A program made the translations under genes and the position numbers. The notes under the pieces are model-generated. The model was not told the origin of the DNA. It saw nothing but the letters and a program-made list of their open reading frames with translations, and made no database searches. Positions 13,434 to 22,512 of a DNA stretch of 64,000 nt are shown here, in pieces. Numbering within the stretch: position 1 is the stretch's first letter; every line of letters starts with the position of its first letter. Source of the DNA: Limnohabitans sp. WS1 (GTDB lineage: Bacteria > Pseudomonadota > Gammaproteobacteria > Burkholderiales > Burkholderiaceae_C). The stretch spans positions 1-64,000 of the forward strand of contig NZ_NERU01000015.1 in assembly GCF_003063265.1 (NCBI RefSeq), in the 5' to 3' direction.

Positions 13434-14783
13434 ATGAACCATCCTTCGCCGCAATCATCACCCTCAGCACAGTCTTTGCCATTGTGGCGTTTGCTGCAGG
13501 CAACCGCTTTGGTGGTTCAATCGGTCAAAGAAGGGCGATCACTGACGACCCAAATAGACGGTGTCGCCACTGAGTTGCGGCCTGGTGTTCAAGCCCTGAG
13601 CTTTCAAGTCATGCGCCAATGGGGAAGAGCTATGGCCTTGCGCGGAAAACTGGCATCCAAGGCACCACCCCCGGCTGCAGACGCGCTACTTTGCACAGCC
13701 TTGGCCTTGTGCTGGCGTGATTCAGATGCACCATACCCCGTTCACACCCTGGTGAATCAAACGGTTGAGGCTGCACAAAAGCAAAGGCACACGAAAGCTC
13801 AAAGTGGGTTCATCAATGCCTGCTTGCGACGCTTTATGCGAGAGAGAACAGCGTTGATTGAACAGACAGATGGGTTCTTGGAGGCCCGTTGGAATCACCC
13901 GGCGTGGTGGATTGAGCGACTTCAAAAAGACTATCCCGAGCATTGGCAAAGTCTTCTGGATACGGCGCAACGACCCGCAGCGATGACCTTGAGAGTGAAC
14001 GTCAAGCATCAAAGCGTCCAGAATTATCAGGGTCAATTGAATGATGTCGGGATCATGTCCAAGCCCGTTGGTGCCCAGGGTTTACAGTTGGAAAAACCCG
14101 TCCCGGTGCAACGTTTGCCCGGTTTTTCCCAGGGCCACGTGTCTGTACAAGATGCGGCTGCTCAATTGGCGGCCCCATTGTTAACGCATGGCATGGATAC
14201 GCAGCACCCTTGGCGAATACTGGATGCCTGCGCCGCACCTGGTGGGAAAACAGGACATTTGTTGGAGCTGCTGGAAAACGCGCAAGTCTGGGCATTGGAC
14301 GTGGATTCCCATCGTGCTGAGCGTATTGAGCAAAATTTGACACGCACAGGTGTTCACGCCAAGGTCATCACAGGCGATGCAATGCAGACAGCAGATTGGT
14401 GGGATGGCGTTCCATTCGATGCCATTTTGCTGGACGCGCCGTGCACTGCCTCGGGTGTGGTAAGGCGGCATCCCGATGTGCGCTGGTTGCGCCGCGTGAC
14501 AGACAGTGCGCAACTTGCGGGCATCCAAAGACAAATCCTTCAAGCCCTATGGCCTTTATTGACTCCTGGTGGAAAGTTACTTTATTGCACCTGTTCTATA
14601 TTCAAGGCAGAAGGCGATGGAAGCATCCAAGCGTTTCTTCAGCACAACACTGATGCCCAATTGCACCCATCACCAGGTCATTTGATACCCGGACAAGTCC
14701 CTGAGGGCCTTCCATTCAAGCACAATGCATTGGGTGAACATGATGGGTTTTATTACGCACTGTTGGAAAAACGTCGGGTTTGA
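13434..14783 (+). CDS. rsmB: 16S rRNA (cytosine-967-C5)-methyltransferase RsmB
   Basis: SAM-dependent methyltransferase that makes m5C967 in 16S rRNA. 449 residues. The N-terminal NusB-like RNA-binding domain includes NACLRRFMRER. The catalytic domain shows the SAM site LDACAAPGGKTGHLLELL, DAILLDAPCTASGVVRRHPD with the motif IV Cys, and LLYCTCSIF, where C387 of the TCS motif is the expected nucleophile. The 3' end overlaps the DUF4390 gene by up to 59 bases in another frame. The order rsmB - DUF4390 - ntrY - ntrX is usual in Burkholderiales. Confidence 0.95.
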   Translation: MNHPSPQSSPSAQSLPLWRLLQATALVVQSVKEGRSLTTQIDGVATELRPGVQALSFQVMRQWGRAMALRGKLASKAPPPAADALLCTALALCWRDSDAPYPVHTLVNQTVEAAQKQRHTKAQSGFINACLRRFMRERTALIEQTDGFLEARWNHPAWWIERLQKDYPEHWQSLLDTAQRPAAMTLRVNVKHQSVQNYQGQLNDVGIMSKPVGAQGLQLEKPVPVQRLPGFSQGHVSVQDAAAQLAAPLLTHGMDTQHPWRILDACAAPGGKTGHLLELLENAQVWALDVDSHRAERIEQNLTRTGVHAKVITGDAMQTADWWDGVPFDAILLDAPCTASGVVRRHPDVRWLRRVTDSAQLAGIQRQILQALWPLLTPGGKLLYCTCSIFKAEGDGSIQAFLQHNTDAQLHPSPGHLIPGQVPEGLPFKHNALGEHDGFYYALLEKRRV

Positions 14784-15378
14784 ATTTTGGATTCGAACGG
14801 GATGTTTGCTGGGCGCTTGTTTCTTGGCCCTGAGCCAAGCTTGGGGGCAAAGTGCAACCCTTGAATTGGTGAATTTGAGAGCAAACCGGCAAGACAATGT
14901 GTTGGTTTTGAATGCACAGTTGAAGTTAGAGTTAGGCCCTGTTGTAGAAGATGCCTTGGTCAAAGGCCTCGCAGTTCACTTCATGGCCGAGGCTGAATTG
15001 ATGCGTGATCGTTGGTACTGGTTTGATCGAAAAGTGGGTGTTGTCACACGCTATTACCGTCTGGCTTTCCAGCCTTTGACCCGGCGCTGGAGATTGAATG
15101 TGTCGTCAGAACCATTTTCCGTCACAAGTTTGGCGGGTAGCATTTCGCAAAATTTTGAAAGTCTCAACGAGGCGCTGGGCGTTATACAAAGGCAAAGCCA
15201 TTGGAAAGTGGCGGACGCCAGTGAACTCAACCCAGAGGCCCGGCAATATGTTCTGTACCGATTCAAGTTGGACGTATCACAGCTTCCCCGTCCCTTTCAA
15301 ATTGCAGCAGGCAACCAAGCCGATTGGAATTTGCAAGTCGCAAGCCAGTTGCGACTGAGTGCAGAAATGGTGCGCTGA
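14740..15378 (+). CDS. DUF4390 family exported protein
   Basis: About 212 residues. A Sec-type signal sequence (about residues 12-35, ending in an AWGQ-like cleavage region) is followed by a beta-rich domain of the DUF4390 type (LELVNLRANRQDNVLVLNAQ, DRWYWFDRKV). Function unknown; the gene is conserved upstream of ntrY-like kinases in betaproteobacteria. Possible starts are ATG 14725, 14740 and 14743, all inside the rsmB 3' end; 14740 is a compromise and not decided by a clear ribosome site. The 3' end lies a few bases before the kinase start, so coupling is likely. Confidence 0.75.
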   Translation: MMGFITHCWKNVGFEFWIRTGCLLGACFLALSQAWGQSATLELVNLRANRQDNVLVLNAQLKLELGPVVEDALVKGLAVHFMAEAELMRDRWYWFDRKVGVVTRYYRLAFQPLTRRWRLNVSSEPFSVTSLAGSISQNFESLNEALGVIQRQSHWKVADASELNPEARQYVLYRFKLDVSQLPRPFQIAAGNQADWNLQVASQLRLSAEMVR

Positions 15379-15385
15379 AGTGAAC

Positions 15386-17677
15386 ATGTTCAAGGGGCCG
15401 TCATCGAAATTGTCGGCGCTGTCATCGAAAGCCAGTCGCTGGTTGATGATGATTGGTGTGCTGGCGATTTTGGTCATTGGCTTGGGCTTGCTGGTGTTAC
15501 TGACACAGGCCACAGGCAACCGTGAGCGCTACAACCAGACCTACGATTGGTTGGTGATGGTCAATGCCATTGTGGCCATCGGTCTTTTTGTCACCATCGT
15601 TTGGGGCATGTTGCGTTTGTTGCTGCGTCTGCGACGTGGTCAATTCGGGTCTCGTTTGCTGGTCAAGCTTGCAGGCATTTTTGGCTTGGTGGGGGTTGTA
15701 CCTGGAATTTTGATTTACGTGGTGTCGTACCAATTTGTATCCAGATCGATTGAAAGTTGGTTTGACGTCAAAGTAGAGGCCGCCTTGGTGGCGGGCTTGA
15801 ATCTCGGGCGGGCGACCTTGGACACTCTGAGCCATGAGTTGTCCAAACAAACAAAAGCGGCAGCTTCAGAATTGAGTGACGTCACCGAGTTGCAAGTTGG
15901 ATTGGCGATTGAAAAAATCCGTCAGCAAATGGGCGTCAGCGATGTGGTGTTGTGGACAGAGGGTGGCAAAAGCTTGGCCAGCAGCGGTCAATCAAGGTTC
16001 CAAATCCGAACAGATCGACCGACTGTTCAACAAATCAAAGAAGCGCGACAAAAAGGCAGCTTGGCGTGGATAGAAGGCCTTGACGACGCGATGCCAGGGG
16101 GCGATAAAGCCAAAATCAAAATACTGGTGCCCATACCTCAGCAAAGTCTGGCTTTTAATGAAGAGAGACGCCTGATGTTGGTGACGCAAGATTTGCCGCC
16201 CACCTTGGTCAACAATGCTTTGGAAGTGCAAAACGCCTACAGAGAGTACCAAGAGCGTGCATTGGCGCGTGAAGGCCTCAAGCGGATGTACATCGGAACC
16301 TTGACACTGAGTTTGTTCTTGGCCGTCTTGGGTGCCATATTGTTGGCGGTATTGCTTGGCAATCAATTGGCGAGGCCCTTGTTGTTGCTGGCGCATGGTA
16401 TGAGGCAAGTGACTGCTGGAGATTTGCGTCCCAAGTTGGCCTTGCAAGGCAAGGACGAGTTGGGGGGATTGACCCGTTCATTTGCGGACATGACGCAGCA
16501 GTTGGCCGATGCTCGTGCAAGTTCCGAGCGCAGCTTGAGTCAATTGGGTCAGGCAAGAAGTAATTTGCAGACGATCTTGGACAATTTGACAGCAGGCGTG
16601 ATGGTGATGGACGCCCAGGGCATGATCCAGTCTGCCAATCCAGGAGCCACCCGCATACTCAGAGTACCGGTTGCAGCGCATGAGGGCATGCACATGAACG
16701 ATTTGCCATCGCTGCAGGATTTTGCACAAGGCGTTGCTGAACAGTTCATGGCTTTGCGTGCGGATAAAGTTACCCATGAACTGGACCATTGGCAGAGGTC
16801 TTTTGAAATTCATGCCACCGGTCAAGGGCTTGGCCAAACGGCAGTCACTTTGTTGGCCAGAGGCGCGGTACTGCCTGATGGCATGCGCTTACTCGTTTTC
16901 GACGACATTTCTGAAATCGTGTCTGCAGAACGCTCTCAAGCATGGGGTGAAGTTGCCAGGCGTTTGGCGCACGAAATCAAAAATCCATTGACACCGATTC
17001 AACTGTCGGCTGAACGCTTGCAGCGCAAACTGATCGGAAAGCTGGATGCTCAAGACGATGCGATCCTGAGCAAATCGGTCAAAACGATCGTGGATCAAGT
17101 GGATGCCATGAAAAGGTTGGTCAATGAATTTCGTGATTACGCCAGACTGCCATCTGCAGAGCTCAAGTCAGTGCAGCTCAATGCATTGATTGCTGATGTG
17201 ATGGTTTTGTACGTCAATGAAGCCGCTGATCGGATTGTGCGACCGCATGTCATGACTGACCTCGACGCTGAGTGTCCACAGATCCAGGGCGATGAACAGC
17301 AATTGCGCCAAGTCATTCACAATTTGCTGCAAAACGCACAGGATGCATGTGAAGCCTCAAGTGTTCATGGTCAGGAATCCCGCGTGGTGATTCGCACGGA
17401 ATGGCGAGGATCAAGGAATCTGGTTCGTCTGACTGTGAGCGACACCGGCCCCGGCTTTGCGCCCAATATTTTGCAAAGGGCCTTTGAGCCCTATGTCACC
17501 ACCAAAGCCAAAGGAACGGGATTGGGGCTTGCCGTGGTGAAAAAAATTGCGGATGAGCATGGTGCAAAAATCGAAATGAGCAACATCCTGAACAATGGAA
17601 AAATTGAGGGCGCACAAGTATCGCTATCATTCGCAGTCAAGCAAGCCTCACTGGGACTGAGTACGTCCCCTACATGA
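15386..17677 (+). CDS. ntrY: NtrY-type sensor histidine kinase
   Basis: Membrane histidine kinase, 763 residues from ATG 15386 (GTG 15380 is an alternative). Layout: two adjacent membrane helices (about 20-45 and 58-82), a third near 95-115, a periplasmic region, a fourth helix near 305-330, a HAMP domain, a PAS domain (about 395-490), HisKA with RRLAHEIKNPLTPIQLSAER (phospho-acceptor His529) and an ATPase domain (NLLQNAQDA, DTGPGFAP, GTGLGLAVVKKI). The four-helix form and the exact H-box match NtrY. The stop overlaps the response regulator ATG by 4 bases. The signal sensed is not known. Confidence 0.88.
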   Translation: MFKGPSSKLSALSSKASRWLMMIGVLAILVIGLGLLVLLTQATGNRERYNQTYDWLVMVNAIVAIGLFVTIVWGMLRLLLRLRRGQFGSRLLVKLAGIFGLVGVVPGILIYVVSYQFVSRSIESWFDVKVEAALVAGLNLGRATLDTLSHELSKQTKAAASELSDVTELQVGLAIEKIRQQMGVSDVVLWTEGGKSLASSGQSRFQIRTDRPTVQQIKEARQKGSLAWIEGLDDAMPGGDKAKIKILVPIPQQSLAFNEERRLMLVTQDLPPTLVNNALEVQNAYREYQERALAREGLKRMYIGTLTLSLFLAVLGAILLAVLLGNQLARPLLLLAHGMRQVTAGDLRPKLALQGKDELGGLTRSFADMTQQLADARASSERSLSQLGQARSNLQTILDNLTAGVMVMDAQGMIQSANPGATRILRVPVAAHEGMHMNDLPSLQDFAQGVAEQFMALRADKVTHELDHWQRSFEIHATGQGLGQTAVTLLARGAVLPDGMRLLVFDDISEIVSAERSQAWGEVARRLAHEIKNPLTPIQLSAERLQRKLIGKLDAQDDAILSKSVKTIVDQVDAMKRLVNEFRDYARLPSAELKSVQLNALIADVMVLYVNEAADRIVRPHVMTDLDAECPQIQGDEQQLRQVIHNLLQNAQDACEASSVHGQESRVVIRTEWRGSRNLVRLTVSDTGPGFAPNILQRAFEPYVTTKAKGTGLGLAVVKKIADEHGAKIEMSNILNNGKIEGAQVSLSFAVKQASLGLSTSPT

Positions 17678-18366
17678 ACAGAGACAAGACAGGCGATATG
17701 GCAAATATATTGGTGGTGGACGACGAGCTGGGGATTCGTGATCTGCTTTCGGAGATCCTCTTTGATGAAGGTCACCAGGTTGAGCTGGCAGAAAATGCTT
17801 CTCAAGCTCGACTCGCACGTCAAAAAAATCGCCCGGACTTGGTATTGCTGGACATCTGGATGCCCGACACCGATGGCGTGAGCTTGCTCAAGGAATGGGC
17901 TTCGGCGGGATTGCTCAATATGCCCGTGATCATGATGAGCGGTCATGCAACCATCGATACAGCGGTGGATGCCGTCAAAATTGGCGCACAAGCCTTTTTG
18001 GAAAAACCCATTACCTTGCAAAAGCTGCTCAAAGCTGTGGAGCAAGGACTGGCGCGTGATCAGGTCAAGCAAGCGGCAATGGCATCTCATGCACAAGCAC
18101 AAAGGGTGGGGCAGATGATGCCTGCTGCGACCATGATGGTTTCGGATGTCAATTTGACGCCAGCTGTGCAACAGATTTTTGATTTGAATTTACCCTTAAG
18201 AGACGCCAGAGATGCTTTTGAAAAAGCTTATTTCGAGTTTCATTTGTCGAACGAAGGGGGCTCCATGACCCGCGTGGCTGAAAAAACGGGTTTGGAGCGG
18301 ACACATTTGTACAGGAAGCTGAAACAACTGGGCGTTGATTTGACCCGCAGCAAACGAATCCTCTGA
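17674..18366 (+). CDS. NtrX-like response regulator lacking the AAA+ domain
   Basis: 230 residues (222 if translation begins at ATG 17698, where family homology starts with MANILVVDDELGIRDLL). The receiver domain has the acidic pocket VVDDE and the phospho-acceptor Asp in VLLDIWMPDTDG (D60 long form, D52 short form). A linker of about 60 residues leads straight to a Fis-type helix-turn-helix (GGSMTRVAEKTGLERTHLYRKLKQLGV). The sigma-54-contacting AAA+ domain of full-length NtrX is absent, with no GAFTGA or Walker motifs. The DARDAFEKAYFEFHL remnant before the HTH resembles the NtrX junction. Probably binds DNA as a classic activator or repressor for the NtrY-type kinase. Confidence 0.85.
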   Translation: MNRDKTGDMANILVVDDELGIRDLLSEILFDEGHQVELAENASQARLARQKNRPDLVLLDIWMPDTDGVSLLKEWASAGLLNMPVIMMSGHATIDTAVDAVKIGAQAFLEKPITLQKLLKAVEQGLARDQVKQAAMASHAQAQRVGQMMPAATMMVSDVNLTPAVQQIFDLNLPLRDARDAFEKAYFEFHLSNEGGSMTRVAEKTGLERTHLYRKLKQLGVDLTRSKRIL

Positions 18367-18419
18367 TTTCGCTGCGGTCCCCCCAGAAAGCAGTTTTCCT
18401 CTGATACAATAACGTTTAT

Positions 18420-18495
18420 GGCCCGATAGCTCAGTTGGTAGAGCAGCGGATTGAAAATCCGCGTGTCGTTGGTTCGATTCCGACTCAGGCCACCA
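18420..18495 (+). tRNA. tRNA-Phe (anticodon GAA)
   Basis: Cloverleaf with encoded CCA. The acceptor GGCCCGA (18420-18426) pairs with TCAGGCC (18485-18491), with one C/A mismatch. The anticodon stem GCGGA/TCCGC carries anticodon GAA at 18453-18455; the T arm is GTTGG TTCGATT CCGAC. A plausible -10 box TACAAT lies at 18405-18410, which would put the transcript start close to the 5' end; no good -35 was seen. Confidence 0.95.
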
Positions 18496-18499
18496 AATC

Positions 18500-18536
18500 A
18501 ACGTCGTAGAGAAGTTTTTCTACGACGTTTTCTTTT
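18500..18536 (+). terminator. Intrinsic terminator after tRNA-Phe
   Basis: A perfect 11-base inverted repeat (AACGTCGTAGA at 18500-18510, its complement at 18519-18529) with an 8-base loop, followed by TTCTTTT. It lies only 12 bases before tRNA-Asn, so it separates tRNA-Phe from the next three tRNAs. Confidence 0.85.
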
Positions 18537-18548
18537 CGCTGCATACAT

Positions 18549-18624
18549 TCCTCGATAGCTCAGTCGGTAGAGCGCCGGACTGTTAATCCGTAGGTCCCTG
18601 GTTCGAGCCCAGGTCGAGGAGCCA
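18549..18624 (+). tRNA. tRNA-Asn (anticodon GTT)
   Basis: Acceptor TCCTCGA (18549-18555) pairs fully with TCGAGGA (18614-18620). D arm GCTCAGTCGGTAGAGC, anticodon GTT at 18582-18584, discriminator G and encoded CCA (18622-18624). First of a three-tRNA group (Asn, Asp, Gly). Confidence 0.97.
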
Positions 18625-18648
18625 AAATGTCAATGCACGAAAAAGCTT

Positions 18649-18725
18649 GGAGTGGTAGTTCAGTTGGTTAGAATACCGGCCTGTCACGCCGGGGGTCGCG
18701 GGTTCGAGTCCCGTCCACTCCGCCA
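18649..18725 (+). tRNA. tRNA-Asp (anticodon GTC)
   Basis: Acceptor GGAGTGG (18649-18655) pairs with CCACTCC (18715-18721). Anticodon GTC at 18683-18685, T loop TTCGAGT, discriminator G and encoded CCA. It lies 24 bases after tRNA-Asn. Confidence 0.97.
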
Positions 18726-18738
18726 AAGTGATACATAT

Positions 18739-18814
18739 GCGGGAATAGCTCAGTTGGTAGAGCGCAACCTTGCCAAGGTTGAGGTCGCGAGTTCGAATCT
18801 CGTTTCCCGCTCCA
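18739..18814 (+). tRNA. tRNA-Gly (anticodon GCC)
   Basis: Acceptor GCGGGAA (18739-18745) pairs with TTCCCGC (18804-18810). Anticodon GCC at 18772-18774, T arm GCGAG TTCGAAT CTCGT, discriminator T and encoded CCA. Last tRNA of the group, 13 bases after tRNA-Asp. Confidence 0.97.
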
Positions 18815-18830
18815 TCCTGTATGGACAAAT

Positions 18831-18870
18831 AAAAAGCCTTTTTGACTTGTCAAAAAGGCTTTTTTGTTTT
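18831..18870. terminator. Bidirectional terminator between tRNA-Gly and the MBL hydrolase
   Basis: A 15-base perfect inverted repeat (18831-18845 and 18850-18864) with loop CTTG, flanked by A runs on the left and T runs on the right. It can end the tRNA transcript on the + strand and the fadD-hydrolase transcript on the - strand. Confidence 0.9.
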
Positions 18871-18908
18871 ATTTCGAGTTATTGATCAGTGCTGGTTTTT
18901 GTAGAAGA

Positions 18909-19838
18909 TCATGCATCGTGAAGAACGCCATCCAACTCCCTCAGAGCGCCGCTGCGAGCCAATTCGGCCAACATCATGTCTAGCCAAGTGGGCAAGGAAT
19001 AAGCCATTCCAAAACGCTGGTGCAAATCACGCATGTAGGGCACATCCATTGCCCAAGCATTGAAATCTTGTCTGGAAATGTGACCCCACTCCAGCAATTT
19101 GAACTTGAGCAAGACCTTGGTGCCATAGCGGGCATGCCGTTCCGGATTCTGAGCGAAAGCATCTAATTTTTGGCGTGCAAGACTCAAGGCCGGCAAAACA
19201 TCGTTGAAAACTGAGCCATGCCCAGGAATGATGGTGCATGGGTTCAAGCGCTCAATCAAATCCAAGGTTTGAGCCACTTCGTCAAATGCAGCGACGCCAA
19301 CGAGTTCAGGGAAAACAACGCCAAATCCGTTTTGCCAAAGGGCATCCGCAGACATGAGTAGGCGATGCTCGGGTGCAAACAAAATCAGCGAATGTGGATC
19401 ATGTCCTGGTGCAGCATGCACCTCCCAATCCGAATTGGCCCAGCGGTGGACACTGCCGGGTTGGAGCAAGTGGGTGAAACGAAAGCGTGGGCAATTTTGG
19501 CCTGTGGGTTGGTAGCTCAGTTCATCTTGCACCCAATCCAAGACCGCGTGTGACAAACCGGGTGGGATCCATGTTTGAAGTTGGGGGAAATGCAATTGTA
19601 AAAATTGATTGCCTCCACAATGATCGCTGTGCAGGTGGGTGTTGACCAAGCGGTCAAGGGGGCGGCCGTTCAAGTGGTCACTCACCAACGCCAAGGTTTG
19701 CTCACGATGCGTCACGTACCCACTGTCAACCAAGGTCGCACTTTGATCATCCGTGAGCAAGACATTGTTAGCGGACAACCAGCCTCGCTCCAATACGGTC
19801 ATGCCCGGTGGCAATTGAATAGGGTGGGACATGCTCAA
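18909..19838 (-). CDS. MBL-fold metallo-hydrolase
   Basis: 309 residues. The metallo-beta-lactamase fold signature is intact: THLHSDHCGGN (H68, H70, D72, H73), then APGHDPHS and a later IPGHGS, giving a two-metal hydrolase centre. The substrate is not identifiable; relatives include glyoxalase II-like thioesterases and lactonases. It lies 3 bases downstream of fadD on the same strand, so a role with CoA thioesters or fatty acid intermediates is possible but inferred. Two in-frame ATGs (19838, 19832) could start it. Confidence 0.85.
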   Translation of the reverse strand: MSMSHPIQLPPGMTVLERGWLSANNVLLTDDQSATLVDSGYVTHREQTLALVSDHLNGRPLDRLVNTHLHSDHCGGNQFLQLHFPQLQTWIPPGLSHAVLDWVQDELSYQPTGQNCPRFRFTHLLQPGSVHRWANSDWEVHAAPGHDPHSLILFAPEHRLLMSADALWQNGFGVVFPELVGVAAFDEVAQTLDLIERLNPCTIIPGHGSVFNDVLPALSLARQKLDAFAQNPERHARYGTKVLLKFKLLEWGHISRQDFNAWAMDVPYMRDLHQRFGMAYSLPTWLDMMLAELARSGALRELDGVLHDA

Positions 19839-19841
19839 TGT

Positions 19842-21521
19842 CTATTTGCGCAGCTCGCGGCGCAATATTTTGCCCACATTGGATTTGGGCAATTCATCTC
19901 GAAACTCAATGTATTTGGGTCGCTTGTAGCCAGTCAAATGGTCATGACAAAAACGAGCGACCGATTCTTCGGTCAATAACGGGTCATTGCGGACCACATA
20001 AACCTTGATTGTTTCGCCTTGCATGGTGTCAGGAATGCCGACGGCGGCGCATTCAACGACGCCGGGGCAAGTCGAGATCACATTTTCAAGTTCACTGGGG
20101 AAGACATTGAAGCCACTGACGATGATCATGTCCTTCTTGCGGTCAACGATACGCGTAAAACCATGTTCGTCCATGATGCCCACATCACCCGTGCGCATGA
20201 ACCCATCTGCCGTGAAGGTTTTGGCATTTTCAGCGGCTTGGTTGAAATAACCCGTCATCACGTTGGGGCCGCGAATGCAGATTTCTCCCGATGTGCCAAT
20301 CGGTAAGCTGAGGCCATCATCATCCTTGATGGCAATGTCGATGCTTGGAAGTGGTAGACCAATGTTGCCGCTGAAGGCCTTTTGTGTCACTGGGTTGTTG
20401 GTGCCTATGGCACATGTTTCACTCATGCCCCAACCCTCAATCATGGCGCTGCCCGTGGCAGATTGCCAATTGCGAGCCGTGCCCTCAGAGGCCGCCATGC
20501 CCCCTGCTTGTGTGAGTTTGAGAGATGAGAAGTCAAGCGTCTTGAACATCGGGTGTTGCATCAAGGCATTGAACAAGGTGTTGACGCCAGGCAAAACATG
20601 AAAAGGGCGTTGTTTCAGGACTTCGATGAATATGCCGAAATCACGGGGATTGGGAATCAAGGTCAACATGGAGCCTTGGCGCATGGCCAACAGGCACAGG
20701 GTCAGCGCAAAAATATGATAAAGCGGCAATGCTGCCACACTGTTGACTTTTCGAAGATCAGGAATATCGGCCAATGCTGGAGAAAACCAGGCTTCAGCTT
20801 GCAAAATGGCAGCGACCACATTGCGGTGCGTGAGCACAGCCCCCTTGGATAGACCCGTTGTTCCCCCTGTGTACTGCAAGAACGCGGTGTCATCCAAGGT
20901 CTGGAGTGTTGGGCGAAGATGAAGTCGACGACCTTGGTCAATGGCTTTTTTGAATGAGGTGACGGTGCGTTTTTCGGTGAGAGGCAACTCGAACTCGGGG
21001 ACCATTTTTGCCAAGTGCCTGACTGCAAAACTCATCCATCTGCCATACCACGGCCCTAGCAAATCGCCGATGGAGGCCAATACAACGTGCTGTATCGGTG
21101 TTTGCTCAATCACTTGCTGCAAAGTTGATGCGAAATTTTCAAGAATGACAATGCTTGTTGCGCCAGAATCTTTGAGTTGGTGCTCCAATTCACGGGCGGT
21201 GTAGAGGGGATTGACATTGACGCAGGTGTAGCCTGCGCGCAATACGGCGGCCATGGTGACTGCAAACTGTGGCAAATTGGGCAGCATGATGGCGACTCTC
21301 GCCCCAGGCAACAGGCCTTTGTTTTGAAGCCAAGCACCCAAAGCACTGGACAACTCGTCCAGTGCCGAGTAACTCATCGTGCGGTTCATGCACACAGAAA
21401 ATGGACTGTGACCGTGTACCCGAAAGGCAGTTTCAAGCAAGTCTGTCAAGCTTTTGTACTGCTCTGTGTCAATGTCGTGGGGGACGCCGGGTGGGTAATT
21501 TTTGAGCCAGATACGTTCCAT
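19842..21521 (-). CDS. fadD: Long-chain fatty acid-CoA ligase
   Basis: ATP-dependent acyl-CoA synthetase, first step of fatty acid use. 559 residues, the same size as E. coli FadD (561). The P-loop-like AMP-binding motif is YTGGTTGLSKGA, followed by IEGWGMSETCA and a C-terminal GYKRPKYIEFRDELPKSNVGK with the catalytic Lys. The longer open frame to 21638 is rejected because the ATG at 21521 has AGGAGAG 7 bases upstream and gives the family N-terminus MERIWLKNYPPGVPHDID. It forms an operon with the MBL hydrolase. Confidence 0.93.
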   Translation of the reverse strand: MERIWLKNYPPGVPHDIDTEQYKSLTDLLETAFRVHGHSPFSVCMNRTMSYSALDELSSALGAWLQNKGLLPGARVAIMLPNLPQFAVTMAAVLRAGYTCVNVNPLYTARELEHQLKDSGATSIVILENFASTLQQVIEQTPIQHVVLASIGDLLGPWYGRWMSFAVRHLAKMVPEFELPLTEKRTVTSFKKAIDQGRRLHLRPTLQTLDDTAFLQYTGGTTGLSKGAVLTHRNVVAAILQAEAWFSPALADIPDLRKVNSVAALPLYHIFALTLCLLAMRQGSMLTLIPNPRDFGIFIEVLKQRPFHVLPGVNTLFNALMQHPMFKTLDFSSLKLTQAGGMAASEGTARNWQSATGSAMIEGWGMSETCAIGTNNPVTQKAFSGNIGLPLPSIDIAIKDDDGLSLPIGTSGEICIRGPNVMTGYFNQAAENAKTFTADGFMRTGDVGIMDEHGFTRIVDRKKDMIIVSGFNVFPSELENVISTCPGVVECAAVGIPDTMQGETIKVYVVRNDPLLTEESVARFCHDHLTGYKRPKYIEFRDELPKSNVGKILRRELRK

Positions 21522-21687
21522 GGACTTCTCTCCTGATAGTCCGTCATTGTCGCCACTGGCGATGAGAGCAGGAATGGGGCAAATCCCGAGTGGAGGATCA
21601 ATCAGGTCTCCCATGCGACAAAACCAAAATTCATTCATGAAAAGGAATTCGGTGCAAAATCATCGTAAACCCTAGGTTTGGACGCAC

Positions 21688-22431
21688 ATGCCCTATCCAC
21701 TTGTTCAGTACTGGTCTCGCACGAAGGCGCATCTTCAGCGGCTTTGGCGAAGATGGCGTTTGAAAGTTGGCTTGACTGACAGACAAGCCAATGGCGCAGC
21801 CAGAAAAACAGAGAGCTGGGTGCCCATTCGTTCCCTTTCTTCACGGCACAAGCAACGCATTGAGCGACACCTGTGTGGCTTGACGGCTCAAGACCGATAT
21901 CTGAGGTTTGGCTATGCGGCCACCGCTGAGCAAATTGGACGCTACGTTCAGGGCCTTGATTTCGAGAGGGATGAAATATTTGGGGTCTTCAATCGCCGAT
22001 TGGAGTTGGTCGCCATGGCGCACTTGGCCTACTCGATTGATCCGCAGTGGGCCACCTGCGCAGAGTTTGGTGTTTCGGTGGCCTCGCATCAGCGCGGCAA
22101 GGGCTTGGGTGGGAAATTGTTTGAGCATGCAGTGATGCATGCCCGCAATCAAGGGGTGAGCATGCTGTTCATCCATGCCTTGAGTGAAAACTCTGCCATG
22201 CTCAAAATTGCACGGCATGCCGGAGCCACGGTTGAGCGAGACGGCAGTGAAAGCGACGCCTATCTTGCATTGCCACAAGCAGATTTGGACAGCCAGTTCA
22301 GCGGCCTGCTTCAAGAGCAGATGGCGCAAGTGGATTACCAACTTAAGCTTCAAGCACAACAATTCAGGCAGTGGTTGGCCACGGTACAAGAAATCAGACA
22401 GGGTGTGCGTGAGGCTCGGCACAAGGTGTGA
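21688..22431 (+). CDS. GNAT-family N-acetyltransferase
   Basis: 247 residues. A basic N-terminal segment (about 1-60) is followed by a GNAT fold with the acetyl-CoA-binding loop in VASHQRGKGLGGKLFEHAVMH-type sequence (Q/RxxGxG/A pattern) and the NSAMLKIARHAG segment of motif B. The C-terminal 60 residues are Gln-rich and probably helical. The acceptor is not known. It is divergently transcribed from fadD, sharing a 166-base promoter region. Confidence 0.82.
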   Translation: MPYPLVQYWSRTKAHLQRLWRRWRLKVGLTDRQANGAARKTESWVPIRSLSSRHKQRIERHLCGLTAQDRYLRFGYAATAEQIGRYVQGLDFERDEIFGVFNRRLELVAMAHLAYSIDPQWATCAEFGVSVASHQRGKGLGGKLFEHAVMHARNQGVSMLFIHALSENSAMLKIARHAGATVERDGSESDAYLALPQADLDSQFSGLLQEQMAQVDYQLKLQAQQFRQWLATVQEIRQGVREARHKV

Positions 22432-22512
22432 GCCCGGTTGCGTTCAGTGACGGTCACATGAATCCGCTATCCTTGAGTCCTCTCAATAACAGCATGTTCT
22501 GCTCATTTGACT

